Part shown: positions 54,006 to 62,210 of the stretch, piece after piece | Numbering within the stretch: position 1 is the stretch's first letter | Layout: each line of letters begins with the position of its first letter | NCBI GenBank assembly: GCA_007130865.1 | Contig: SLRR01000190.1 | Location: 1 to 64,000, forward strand | Direction: 5' to 3' | DNA length: 64,000 nt | Origin: Spirochaeta sp. | Lineage (GTDB): Bacteria > Spirochaetota > Spirochaetia > DSM-27196 > Alkalispirochaetaceae | Program-made: the position numbers and the translations under genes | The notes under the pieces: generated by a model | Databases searched by the model: none | What the model saw: the letters and a program-made list of their open reading frames with translations, nothing else | Told to the model about the DNA's origin: nothing

Positions 54006-55331
54006 TCAACCGACACGCTCCGGGTGCTCATCCACGATCGGCATTACCACGGCGGCGTCACCGGTAACGTCCAGCGCGTCGATCTCCGCTGCGGCCTGCC
54101 GTATAGCGGATTCCGGGCAGACGTGCGTCGTGATAACGACCGGGATCAGTTCCTTGGCCAGGGCCTGCTCATTCTGGCGAAGGCTGGCGATACTTATCCT
54201 GGCTTCTGCCAGAATCGAACTGACCATCGCGAGTACACCCGGCTTGTCCCGTGCCATGATACGCAGGTAGAACTGCGAGGAGGATCGGCCCTCGGTAAGC
54301 TGGGTCACGCCGTCGGTCCGGTCCGGCCAGTATCCCGTTTTCTCAAACACGGTCGGGACCGTTCCCAGTCCAATACCGATGATATCAGAGGCTACCGCGC
54401 TCGCGGTAGGCTCGCCCCCGGCTCCGCGGCCGTAGAACAGGGTGTGTCCTACCGCGTGGCCGTAGATGCTGACCGCGTTGAAGGGGCCGCTGACCCACGC
54501 CAGAGGGTGTTCCTCAGAGATGAACGCCGGTCTGACCCAGATCGAGACACCGTGCTCGTCGCGGTGAGCTACCGCGAGCAGTTTTACCACGTACCCGAGG
54601 TCCTGGCCGTACGCCACGTCTATCGCTTCAAGTTTGTCGATGCCCGCCACGGGTATCTTGTGATAATCCACCTCGATCCCGAACGCCAGGGAGCTGAGAA
54701 TTGCTATCTTGTGAGCGGAGTCGGTACCCTGTACGTCCATGCTCGGATCAGCCTCGGCCAGCCCCGTGGACTGAGCTTTCGCCAGTGCCTCGGGATAGGT
54801 CTGTCCCTTCTGTATCATTTCGGTGAGGATATAATTGCTCGTCCCGTTAACGATGCCGTAGATCGCTTCGATCTCGTTCGCGATCAATCCTTCCGTGATC
54901 GCCCGGACCAGGGGGATACCACCGCCGCAACTCGCTTCAAAACCTATACTGAGGCCGTTGCGTCGGGCCTGTGCGAAAAGTTCCCGGCCGTGGAGCGCCA
55001 GAAGTGCCTTGTTTGCGGTCACTACGTGTTTTCCTGCGTCCAGTGCGCGCGTGATCAACTCGCGGGGGAAGTCGATACCGCCCACGGTCTCAACGATCAG
55101 ATCGATCTCCTTGTCTTCCAGTACCGGGTCAAGATCCGTTGTCAGCAGATCTTCCGGAAGATCCAGCGAACGGGCGTGATCGAGTGAGCGGCCTACGATC
55201 TTCTTGATCGTCACGTCGACTCCGCTGCGTTCAGTAATCAACTCCCGGTCCTGAATGAGGAGGCGGGCGGTAGCACCGCCGACCGTGCCACAACCGACGA
55301 TCGCAACGTTCAAGCGCTTTTTTTCCGTCAT
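54006..55331 (-). CDS. hom: Homoserine dehydrogenase
   Basis: Hom reduces aspartate semialdehyde to homoserine for threonine and methionine synthesis. The 441-residue protein starts MTEKKRLNVAIVGCGTVGGATARLL. It has NGTSNYILTEM, the catalytic region EADPSMDVQGTDSAHKIAILSSLAFG, and a C-terminal ACT domain (FYLRIMARDKPGVLAMVSSILAEARISIASL) that usually senses threonine. ATG 55331 is preferred to 55340 because the -10 box TACTAT at 55339-55344 overlaps the latter. Confidence 0.95.
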   Translation of the reverse strand: MTEKKRLNVAIVGCGTVGGATARLLIQDRELITERSGVDVTIKKIVGRSLDHARSLDLPEDLLTTDLDPVLEDKEIDLIVETVGGIDFPRELITRALDAGKHVVTANKALLALHGRELFAQARRNGLSIGFEASCGGGIPLVRAITEGLIANEIEAIYGIVNGTSNYILTEMIQKGQTYPEALAKAQSTGLAEADPSMDVQGTDSAHKIAILSSLAFGIEVDYHKIPVAGIDKLEAIDVAYGQDLGYVVKLLAVAHRDEHGVSIWVRPAFISEEHPLAWVSGPFNAVSIYGHAVGHTLFYGRGAGGEPTASAVASDIIGIGLGTVPTVFEKTGYWPDRTDGVTQLTEGRSSSQFYLRIMARDKPGVLAMVSSILAEARISIASLRQNEQALAKELIPVVITTHVCPESAIRQAAAEIDALDVTGDAAVVMPIVDEHPERVG

Positions 55332-55338
55332 GGCGCGC

Positions 55339-55368
55339 ATAGTACGAAGGGGGGGGCCGCGTTGTCAA
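55339..55368 (-). promoter_or_regulatory. hom promoter, sharing its -35 box with the opposite gene
   Basis: On the minus strand TTGACA (55363-55368) and TACTAT (55339-55344) are 18 bp apart. Seven bases separate the -10 box from ATG 55331, so the transcript should be leaderless. Confidence 0.7.
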
Positions 55369-55390
55369 CGTACAGCGGTACTGGTATTCT
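55362..55390 (+). promoter_or_regulatory. Promoter of the ParB-like gene
   Basis: TTGTCA (55362-55367) and TGG-extended TATTCT (55385-55390) are 17 bp apart. The -35 box lies on the same bases as the hom -35 on the other strand. The -10 box ends 11 nt before ATG 55402. Confidence 0.65.
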
Positions 55391-55401
55391 GCACGGCACA
55401 T

Positions 55402-56379
55402 ATGATAGAACCGAGCTCGGTTATGATTCTGGCGGTGGAAGAGGTTATCTCCATCGCTCGCCGCGACCGGCGCTTCAACCTTTTTGAGCGAGAGGCGGGA
55501 CGCTTCGCGGACGGTGCCATCGTTCCGGTGATGCTCGCTGCTTCGAACGAATCCACCGGCGGCGAATCCCGGTACGCATCAGCGCCGGATGCGTTTCTCG
55601 TCTGGGGACATCACGTGCTTTCCGGCGCCGCTGACGGTGACGGAGACCGTCACCGCAACGTACCGGTCGTTATCGTCGATGCGACGAGCTCGCCGCTGGA
55701 ACTGCTGCGGCTTGCCCTGGCAACGGAGAACCGCGCCGGACGGTACCGTTGGAGCGAACTCGATCGTATCCTCGCTCTCTTTGAGTCTCTGTGTGACCCC
55801 GGTTTCCGGGATAACGCCGGGATCCTCCCCTTGCTTGAGCCGGACCGTGATGTGACGCCGCAGGTGCGGAAATACCGAACGTTGTCACCGGTGTTGCGAA
55901 CGGCCCTGGACGCGGGAGCTCTGGACGTGCGCACGGCGGAGCGGATCGCCACGATCGACCCGGCGGTGATCGAACCGCTCGTTGAATCCGCGCGGGACCT
56001 CACGTTCAGCCGGCGCCGCCAGTATCTTCTGGCTTGCCGTGATCTTCTTGACCGTGGAGATCCTCCGGAGGAGCTTTTAACCGCGCTTAACTCGGCTCCG
56101 CCCGTACAGCGATTCGACCTGGTGATGAAGCGTCGTAAACCCCGGCGGGAACGAATGGACGCGGTGGTTGATCGGGTTCGGCACGAGGTGCTTCGGGGAA
56201 CTGGTGTTACCCTGCAGCCGCCGGCGAATTATGAGGGCGAGCGGTATCGAATCACCTTTGAAGCGGGATCCCCGGGGGAGCTGCGCCGGCGGCTGAACGC
56301 TGCTGCAAAACTGGAGAACTATCTTGATGAACTGCTGGGAATACTATTCCAGGACCCTCTCGACGATACTCTGGAGTGA
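55402..56379 (+). CDS. ParB-like protein of unknown function
   Basis: The 325-residue protein is not a standard ParB, but its middle part follows the ParB plan: PLELLRLALATENRAGRYRWSELDRILALF resembles the helix after the ParB box, and VRKYRTLSPVLRTALDAGALDVRTAERIATIDPAVIEPLVE resembles the HTH and linker helices. The N-terminus (MIEPSSVMILAVEEVISIARRDRRFNLFERE) is less clear; ATG 55423 is another possible start. It overlaps the radical SAM gene by 53 nt, so the two proteins probably act together, perhaps on DNA. Confidence 0.6.
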   Translation: MIEPSSVMILAVEEVISIARRDRRFNLFEREAGRFADGAIVPVMLAASNESTGGESRYASAPDAFLVWGHHVLSGAADGDGDRHRNVPVVIVDATSSPLELLRLALATENRAGRYRWSELDRILALFESLCDPGFRDNAGILPLLEPDRDVTPQVRKYRTLSPVLRTALDAGALDVRTAERIATIDPAVIEPLVESARDLTFSRRRQYLLACRDLLDRGDPPEELLTALNSAPPVQRFDLVMKRRKPRRERMDAVVDRVRHEVLRGTGVTLQPPANYEGERYRITFEAGSPGELRRRLNAAAKLENYLDELLGILFQDPLDDTLE

Positions 56380-57514
56380 TGCCCCGGCAGTTCAGCCGGT
56401 GCGGGACCGCGTAGAACACCTGATCAGAAGCTGTGACCTGGGAATCGATTCCCGGGATTTGCCCCGCCGATCTCCCGTGCCACCGGAACTGGAGCACGCG
56501 GGAACGATCGTGGTGCGACCCGGTAAGTCTTCCGACTTCGGCATCTGTCCCGGGACGCGGGTACACCGGTGTTGCAACTACCTGACGCTCAACGTTTATG
56601 CCGGCTGTACTCTGGGATGCACGTACTGCATCATGCAAAGCTACCTCCGCAACCGGACGCTGGAAATTTTCGTTCCGCCGGAGGAGCAGCTCCAACGCAT
56701 CGATACGCTCGCCCGGTCGCATCCCGACCGGGTCGTCCGGCTTGGTACCGGTGAGGTCGGGGACAGCCTGCTCTACGACCCGCTTTTCGGTCTTTCCGGG
56801 ATGCTGGTGGAACGATTCCGGGAGATCGGGAACATCCGATTTGAGCTGAAAACGAAGACCGATTACGTAGACCACCTCCCGGCAGCGGTATCCGGACACG
56901 ATACAAGTACTCTCGTCCTGGGGTTCTCGTTGAACCCGCAGCACCTGGTGGATACCGAGGAGGGGTGGGCGGCCACGCTCGAGGAGCGTCTCGCCGCGGC
57001 GCGGCGGGGGTGGGCGCGTGGGTACCGGCCGGCGTTCCATTTTGACCCGCTGATCCTGCACGAACACTGGCGCGACGCCTACGGTGCCGTGGCCGACCGA
57101 TTGCGGGAGTTCCGGTCCGCCGATCCGGCCTGGATCAGCCTGGGGACACTACGATACCCTCCGACGTTACGCTCCGCTATCGAGCGGAGACCCTACGCGT
57201 GGGAGGAGTTTGTCCCCGGCGCGGACGGTAAGTTTCGCTACCTGCAGCCGGTACGGGCGGAGATGTATCGGTTCATGCGGGATCGTCTGCGGGAGGCGTT
57301 GCCGGATACTCCGGTGTATCTTTGCATGGAGAGCGCTACGGTATGGCGGAATTTTCTCGATTTTCCACGGAAAGACGCCGATGGTAGCGGTAGGAGATCC
57401 AGGGTCGCCGGGCTGCGTCCTATAATGATGCCGGTTCTCGCGCGACCAGGAGCAGATGATGCGATACAGGAAAATAACGGACAGGAGGACAGGGGACACA
57501 CGGGTGTGGAATAG
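56327..57514 (+). CDS. Radical SAM protein of the spore photoproduct lyase family
   Basis: The 395-residue protein carries the cluster motif CTLGCTYC (Cx3Cx2C), the spacing used by SPL enzymes, preceded by RCCNYLTLNVYAG. Further SPL-like blocks are VVRLGTGEVGDSLLYDPLFGL, RFELKTKTDYVDHLP and VLGFSLNPQ. I chose ATG 56327 because GGAGA lies at 56313-56317; it overlaps the ParB-like gene. The last residues extend into the next gene by 56-59 nt. Spirochaetes do not form spores, so its role must be different, perhaps another DNA repair reaction. Confidence 0.85.
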   Translation: MNCWEYYSRTLSTILWSDAPAVQPVRDRVEHLIRSCDLGIDSRDLPRRSPVPPELEHAGTIVVRPGKSSDFGICPGTRVHRCCNYLTLNVYAGCTLGCTYCIMQSYLRNRTLEIFVPPEEQLQRIDTLARSHPDRVVRLGTGEVGDSLLYDPLFGLSGMLVERFREIGNIRFELKTKTDYVDHLPAAVSGHDTSTLVLGFSLNPQHLVDTEEGWAATLEERLAAARRGWARGYRPAFHFDPLILHEHWRDAYGAVADRLREFRSADPAWISLGTLRYPPTLRSAIERRPYAWEEFVPGADGKFRYLQPVRAEMYRFMRDRLREALPDTPVYLCMESATVWRNFLDFPRKDADGSGRRSRVAGLRPIMMPVLARPGADDAIQENNGQEDRGHTGVE

Positions 57515-58436
57515 ATCGTTGGCTTCCCGGGGTACAGCGGTTGTCCTGGCGCTGTTTACCCTGACCGTTTTACCGGGGACTCTCTCCCCTCAGGAGTCGG
57601 GCGCTGCCCGACGCCGGATCGAGGCGGGGGTAGTGGCGCCGCCTATACCGGCGCGCTTGCAGGAGCTGGACCTGTTTGTCCGGGAAGCAGAAGGTGGTCG
57701 CGGGACTGTGGAGCCGATCCGGATCCTGCGTTACGGCCATCGGGGCTCGCTCGAGTACCCGGGAGCGCTGGATATACCCGGTGTCGGTCGGGCGTTCGTG
57801 CTTCACACGTACGATCTGGTAGCGCCGAGGAGTCGAGCCGTGGAAGTACGCCGCCTGCCGGAATACCGGGGCTGGCTGCAGTTTGCTCCCGGGGCGTACG
57901 CGATCCCCCTCGGACAGAAGCGGTTCGAGCTCGCTGTCGGCGTCGTATACTGGCGAACCGGCGATGACGACACGCGGGATCTTGTGGTGTCGGCGGGACC
58001 GGTGGCTGTTCGTGGTCGTGGCGAGTTACGGATCGAGCGGAGCGGAGCAAACGGAGCGACGCTGGATCTGGTAGTGGAGCGCGGCCGCTTTGAGGTGCTT
58101 CGCGGAGGAGATCTGGAAACGGTGATCGCCGCCGGTCAGTCGCGCCGTTTTTCTCTCGATGACCGATCTGTTCCGGCGACTGCCTTTGCCGGGCGACGAT
58201 CCGACCTGGAGCGTTTGCTCGCGGAGTTGGCGATTACGCTTCATGATGGAACGCCGTCGGGGGAGGTCCTGTTGCAACTGTGGGAGCTTGTTCGGGACCT
58301 GGTGCCCCGGTTTGCCCTCGGTGAGATTAACGCGTCGCCGGGGGTGGACAGACCGGACCTGTTTCTGCGGTCCCTGGGAGAAGCGTTGCGTCTCCTGGCG
58401 GCGTACTCGTTCGTCGTACCGGAAGCGGGCATGTAG
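57456..58436 (+). CDS. Secreted protein with FecR-like domain
   Basis: A 326-residue protein, or 310 if GTG 57504 is the start; GGAGGACAGGGGA just upstream favours the latter. A hydrophobic segment (TAVVLALFTLTVLPGTLS) near the N-terminus is a signal peptide or anchor. The middle part, ERSGANGATLDLVVERGRFEVLRGGDLETVIAAGQSRRFSLDD, resembles the FecR domain that presents repeated beta strands ending in an aGQ motif. The last 90 residues are helical. It follows the SPL-like gene with an overlap. Function unknown. Confidence 0.65.
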   Translation: MMRYRKITDRRTGDTRVWNRSLASRGTAVVLALFTLTVLPGTLSPQESGAARRRIEAGVVAPPIPARLQELDLFVREAEGGRGTVEPIRILRYGHRGSLEYPGALDIPGVGRAFVLHTYDLVAPRSRAVEVRRLPEYRGWLQFAPGAYAIPLGQKRFELAVGVVYWRTGDDDTRDLVVSAGPVAVRGRGELRIERSGANGATLDLVVERGRFEVLRGGDLETVIAAGQSRRFSLDDRSVPATAFAGRRSDLERLLAELAITLHDGTPSGEVLLQLWELVRDLVPRFALGEINASPGVDRPDLFLRSLGEALRLLAAYSFVVPEAGM

Positions 58437-58451
58437 GGCTACCGCAGCGTA

Positions 58452-59039
58452 TCAGAAGAGTGTTACCTCCGGAGTCGTATCTTTCCGGGCGCTCTTCTTG
58501 ATTCGTTGCAGGTACGCCGACTCTTCCCGCTCCACCGGTTTGACGTCCTGACCGCGGAACCGTTTCAGTAAAACCTGGGAGGTCTGTGGAAAGAAGAGAA
58601 CTTTCCGTGCCTCCGTCCCCCCCACGTCCCGGCTGACGATCGGGATCTTCTCCGTTTCCAGAAAGTCCAGGGCAAAACGGATATTACTGTCCGGAATATT
58701 GCCGGTACTGGTATTGCGGAGGACGTGGCCGCCGCCGAACACTTTTGCGGTAAACTTGTTCCGCCGGGCTCCTTTTTTCAGCAGGTCGTTGATCAGAAGC
58801 TCCATCGCGAACATGCCGTAACGGGCGCTTTCCTCCAGATAAAACTGCCGGCCGTGAAGTTCACCGGGGAGCATGAAGTGGTTGAGCCCACCCTGGTGAT
58901 GCTCCGGGTCGTAGAGTGCTACGGCGATACAGCTGCCGAGAATAGTGGATATGATTATATCCTCATCACTGGAGAAGTATTCACCGGGATGAATAATGGA
59001 AATCTGCTTGTCGAATCGATGATCGTAATGCGAGTACAT
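58452..59039 (-). CDS. cheD: Chemoreceptor glutamine deamidase CheD
   Basis: CheD deamidates glutamines in chemoreceptors. The 195-residue protein has the catalytic Cys in STILGSCIAVALYD and His in GGLNHFMLPG, then TAKVFGGGHVL and RDVGGTEARKVLFFP. It begins 2 bp after the receptor-like gene. It ends EVTLF, and the receptor-like protein ends DVTLF, which suggests a common docking tail. The 195-residue length is about 35 longer than Thermotoga CheD, mostly at the C-terminus. Confidence 0.95.
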   Translation of the reverse strand: MYSHYDHRFDKQISIIHPGEYFSSDEDIIISTILGSCIAVALYDPEHHQGGLNHFMLPGELHGRQFYLEESARYGMFAMELLINDLLKKGARRNKFTAKVFGGGHVLRNTSTGNIPDSNIRFALDFLETEKIPIVSRDVGGTEARKVLFFPQTSQVLLKRFRGQDVKPVEREESAYLQRIKKSARKDTTPEVTLF

Positions 59040-59041
59040 CT

Positions 59042-60820
59042 TCAGAAGAGCGTCACATCGCCGGCGGCGGTGCCTTGCTCGATTTCGAATCCCACGAGTT
59101 CTCCAGCTTGTTGCTTTTGGGTGAAGATCGTGAACCGTTCGATGATCTCTCGCAGCCGGTTGTCTTCAATAGTCCAATCGGACACGTCGTTTTCCCGAAG
59201 AGTCTGCTGGTACCTTTTTTCAATATCCTGTTTCATTGAATCTATCTTTTTTATAAGTTTTCTTATTTCGTCGGCTGTTTCCTGTAATTTTTTACCGTTT
59301 TCCTTGCTTCTTGTAAATACCTGGAAGAACCGATCCGTAAAAAGCGAGAAGTTGCCGACGATTCCCGTTATGTGGTCCCGGTCGGTGTGGAGCATATCCA
59401 CGTAGGATTGCATGTCCTGTTGAAAACGCCCGGCAAACAAGACCTCCTCCCGGTGGGCTTCACGGAAACTATTCATCACTACGGCGGTGGAGTCGATGAA
59501 GCTGCGGGTAACTGCCAGCGAACTCTCCACGTCGTCCCCGATCTTCCTGGTGAGACGGGTCATTTGCTCGGTGCTGTTCTCCATCGACCGAAGGGTACTC
59601 TGTTTGGCCACCTCGATGCGGGCGGCGATATCGATACTGTGAAATCGACTGACCAGGGTCTGAAACACGCGAAACGTGTCCTGCAGCTCCTCGACACTTC
59701 CGGCGATCTCGTCCGACCGTTTTACGAGGTTCTCTTTACGCTTCAGGTTCCGGTTCAGATCGCGCAGCAGTTCCTCGAGGATCGCCGTCATTTCCCGCAT
59801 CAGCGCTTCAAAGGTGACGTTATCGCTAGAGCTTTCTGCGCTGCGCGTTCCCGAGAGGAACAGTCGCCGTTCCCGCTCCAGATCCTGGAGACACTTCTCA
59901 GCATTGTCTGTAAGAGAAAGGAATGATGCGGTGCTTGCATCGATTTGTTCCGCTACATCATTGATCAGGGCCGTAGCCAGGCGGGGGATGTCCCGGAGGA
60001 ATGCGAGCTCGTCCAGGACCTCCTCGGTGGAACTCAGCGCCTCTTCCGGCTTGACCTCCTCCAGCGCGAGGATGATGTGGTCGATCGACTGTCGGATCAG
60101 GTCCTGCAGCTGGATCGTTTCCATCATTCCGTTGATCGGTGTTTGCAGCGTCCCTGACCGGTCGCGAAGATCCCGGGTTTCTCTGATCGTGGTCTGTACG
60201 ACCCGGGAGAAGTCCTCAAACGTCCGGGTGATCCGTTCCCGGAACGTATCGAGCAGTTCCCCCTGAACGGTCCGAGTCTGCTCAAGTTCCGCTTCGAAGT
60301 GCGAAAAACTCTCGATCAGCGCGTTACCACGTCGGGATACATCGTCACTGAGCGCGACGGTCCGGTTGGAGAGCTTTTTGAGTTCCTCCGTGATATAGCT
60401 GAACGCCCGGCCGGCGTTGCCTGCTTTAAGAGCGACGGTCATCGCGTTCAAAGAGACGATCTCCATGTCCTCGCTGTCCAGGCGGATATGTTCGATCGAC
60501 GCGGAAATCTCCTGCAGGTTACCCACGGCGGCCCGCAGCTGATCAAAGAGATGCGAGTCCCTTTCCGCCATCGACTGGAACTGGTCGGTCCACCGATGAA
60601 CGGCGCCGTCATCGACACCGCCTCCCTGGACACCTCGTTCCATCGCGTGAATCGCATCATCCGAGGATGCAAGGCTCTGTTTCATCTCCTTTACGAGTTC
60701 CGGAAGCGTGTAGGCGAACTCGAGGAACAGCTCCTCCGTGCTGCTTTCTATCTGTTTCAGAGATCTGACCAGGTCCGAGGTTTCCGCAAAGGGCAGCGTG
60801 TCCATATATCCGTTAATCAT
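59042..60820 (-). CDS. Soluble methyl-accepting chemoreceptor-like coiled-coil protein
   Basis: This 592-residue protein is almost entirely helical and has no membrane segment or ligand domain. A stretch like IVSLNAMTVALKAGNAGRAFSYITEELKKLSNRTV recalls the chemoreceptor signalling tip (usually [28 protein letters not shown]), but it departs from consensus at several positions and sits near residue 130 rather than near the end. A second such region is IDIAARIEVAKQSTLRSMENSTEQMTRLTRKIGDD at about 395. ATG 60820 follows CCGAGGCGTT. Its DVTLF end matches that of the adjacent CheD. Confidence 0.75.
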   Translation of the reverse strand: MINGYMDTLPFAETSDLVRSLKQIESSTEELFLEFAYTLPELVKEMKQSLASSDDAIHAMERGVQGGGVDDGAVHRWTDQFQSMAERDSHLFDQLRAAVGNLQEISASIEHIRLDSEDMEIVSLNAMTVALKAGNAGRAFSYITEELKKLSNRTVALSDDVSRRGNALIESFSHFEAELEQTRTVQGELLDTFRERITRTFEDFSRVVQTTIRETRDLRDRSGTLQTPINGMMETIQLQDLIRQSIDHIILALEEVKPEEALSSTEEVLDELAFLRDIPRLATALINDVAEQIDASTASFLSLTDNAEKCLQDLERERRLFLSGTRSAESSSDNVTFEALMREMTAILEELLRDLNRNLKRKENLVKRSDEIAGSVEELQDTFRVFQTLVSRFHSIDIAARIEVAKQSTLRSMENSTEQMTRLTRKIGDDVESSLAVTRSFIDSTAVVMNSFREAHREEVLFAGRFQQDMQSYVDMLHTDRDHITGIVGNFSLFTDRFFQVFTRSKENGKKLQETADEIRKLIKKIDSMKQDIEKRYQQTLRENDVSDWTIEDNRLREIIERFTIFTQKQQAGELVGFEIEQGTAAGDVTLF

Positions 60821-60883
60821 AACGCCTCGGAGCCGCAAGGCGCAATCTCATCGCGAGATCCGGCAGCAATGATACTGCAGGGA

Positions 60884-60943
60884 AAGAAAAAACCGGTCGC
60901 CCCGCGCACGGACAATCGCCCCGCGCACGGACAACCGGTTTCT
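60884..60943 (-). terminator. Terminator after the malK/ugpC-type gene
   Basis: On the minus strand AAACCGGT (60934-60941) pairs with ACCGGTTT (60890-60897) and is followed by TTTTTTCTTTC. The 36-nt loop contains most of a 19-bp tandem duplication (60897-60915 and 60916-60934). It lies between the receptor-like gene and the ATPase gene. Confidence 0.75.
60897..60934. repeat. 19-bp tandem duplication in the terminator loop
   Basis: Two exact copies of TCGCCCCGCGCACGGACAA lie side by side inside the terminator hairpin. They lengthen the loop without changing its stem. Confidence 0.95.
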
Positions 60944-60982
60944 GGTATCACCACGGTACCGACAGGTGGTCCTGCCGATTAC

Positions 60983-62104
60983 TCAGGACTTCAGCGGATC
61001 GATATCGACGTTGAGCGCCTGTTCCGTCTCCAGGTCAAAGAGAATCGCCCTGTCAAGATCGGGAACAAACCGTACTGCGTCGCCTACGCTGACGCTGATC
61101 GTCGGCGGGATCCGTACGACAACCTGGTGCTTTCCGGTGTTGATGTAGAGATGAATCTCCGCTCCCAGGGGCTCTACCACCTCAACGGTGGCGGGAATAA
61201 ACGTATCCTGAGCGGCGTCGTCTTTGGCATACACCATATCTTCCGGGCGGATACCGAACACCACTTCCTGTCCGACCTTCGGCTTCGCGCGTTCCGCGAG
61301 TTTACCGGTAAACCGGATCCTGAAGTTGCCCTCGTCACCAATTATCGCGCCGCCCTCTTCGGAAACCTTCATCGTGAGAAAGTTCATCGCGGGAGAACCG
61401 ATGAAGCCGGCCACAAACCGGTTGGTAGGAAAGTTGTACAGCGTCAGAGGATCACCGATCTGCATGATCACGCCGTCCTTCATGACGACGATCTTGTCAC
61501 CCATCGTCATCGCCTCGACCTGGTCGTGGGTCACGTAGATCATTGTGGCGTTGAGGCGCGTGTGGAGACTCGAGATCTCGGCGCGCATCTGTACGCGCAG
61601 CTTGGCGTCCAGGTTGGAAAGCGGCTCATCAAAGAGGAACACCTTGGGATGACGGACGATCGCGCGACCAACCGCTACGCGCTGTCGCTGACCGCCGGAA
61701 AGCTGCTTCGGTTTGCGGTCGAGCAGCGCTTCGATATCGAGAATGCGGGCCGCCTCGTTGACGCGAGCCTGAATATCTTCTTTGCTGAACTTACGGATCT
61801 TGAGACCGAACGCCATGTTGTCGTGTACGGTCATGTGCGGATAGAGAGCGTAGTTCTGGAAGACCATCGCGATATCTCGATCCTTGGGGGGGATATCGTT
61901 TACCCGCTTGCTGTCGATCGTGAGATCGCCGGAGCTGATATCCTCAAGACCGGCAATCATGCGAAGCGTGGTTGTTTTTCCGCAACCCGACGGACCGACA
62001 AGTACGACGAACTCCTGATCCTGGATGTTGATGTTGGCGTCCTTGACGGCGTGAAAACCGTTGTCGTACACCTTGTTGAGATCCTTCAACTCGACTGTTG
62101 CCAT
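60983..62104 (-). CDS. ugpC: Sugar/glycerol-3-phosphate ABC transporter ATPase (MalK/UgpC type)
   Basis: The 373-residue protein starts at ATG 62104 behind GGAGGTG. It has Walker [10 protein letters not shown], signature [35 protein letters not shown] and the C-terminal TOBE domain with [10 protein letters not shown]. Such shared ATPases can serve several CUT1 sugar importers; there are no permease genes next to it, which fits that role. It has a consensus promoter and its own terminator, so it is a single-gene unit. Confidence 0.93.
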   Translation of the reverse strand: MATVELKDLNKVYDNGFHAVKDANINIQDQEFVVLVGPSGCGKTTTLRMIAGLEDISSGDLTIDSKRVNDIPPKDRDIAMVFQNYALYPHMTVHDNMAFGLKIRKFSKEDIQARVNEAARILDIEALLDRKPKQLSGGQRQRVAVGRAIVRHPKVFLFDEPLSNLDAKLRVQMRAEISSLHTRLNATMIYVTHDQVEAMTMGDKIVVMKDGVIMQIGDPLTLYNFPTNRFVAGFIGSPAMNFLTMKVSEEGGAIIGDEGNFRIRFTGKLAERAKPKVGQEVVFGIRPEDMVYAKDDAAQDTFIPATVEVVEPLGAEIHLYINTGKHQVVVRIPPTISVSVGDAVRFVPDLDRAILFDLETEQALNVDIDPLKS

Positions 62105-62138
62105 GTGGCACCTCCAAAAGATTATTTTATCGCTCACC

Positions 62139-62167
62139 AGTTTAGGCGCAGATGCACCGTCTGTCAA
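62139..62167 (-). promoter_or_regulatory. Promoter of the malK/ugpC-type gene
   Basis: On the minus strand TTGACA (62162-62167) and TAAACT (62139-62144) are exactly 17 bp apart. The leader is about 30 nt and contains a proper ribosome binding site, unlike the leaderless group. Confidence 0.8.
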
Positions 62168-62210
62168 ATCTATTAGAGAAAATGTTCAGCCCGCTCAACC
62201 CGGCGAAGCG

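Noticed and set aside
52910-55187. Two long plus-strand frames opposite glgP and hom
   Set aside because: Both are mirror frames of well-supported enzymes and show no family features.
60299-62176. A 625-codon open frame on the plus strand
   Set aside because: It runs opposite the ugpC-type ATPase, the terminator and part of the receptor-like gene, and has no domain or ribosome binding site.
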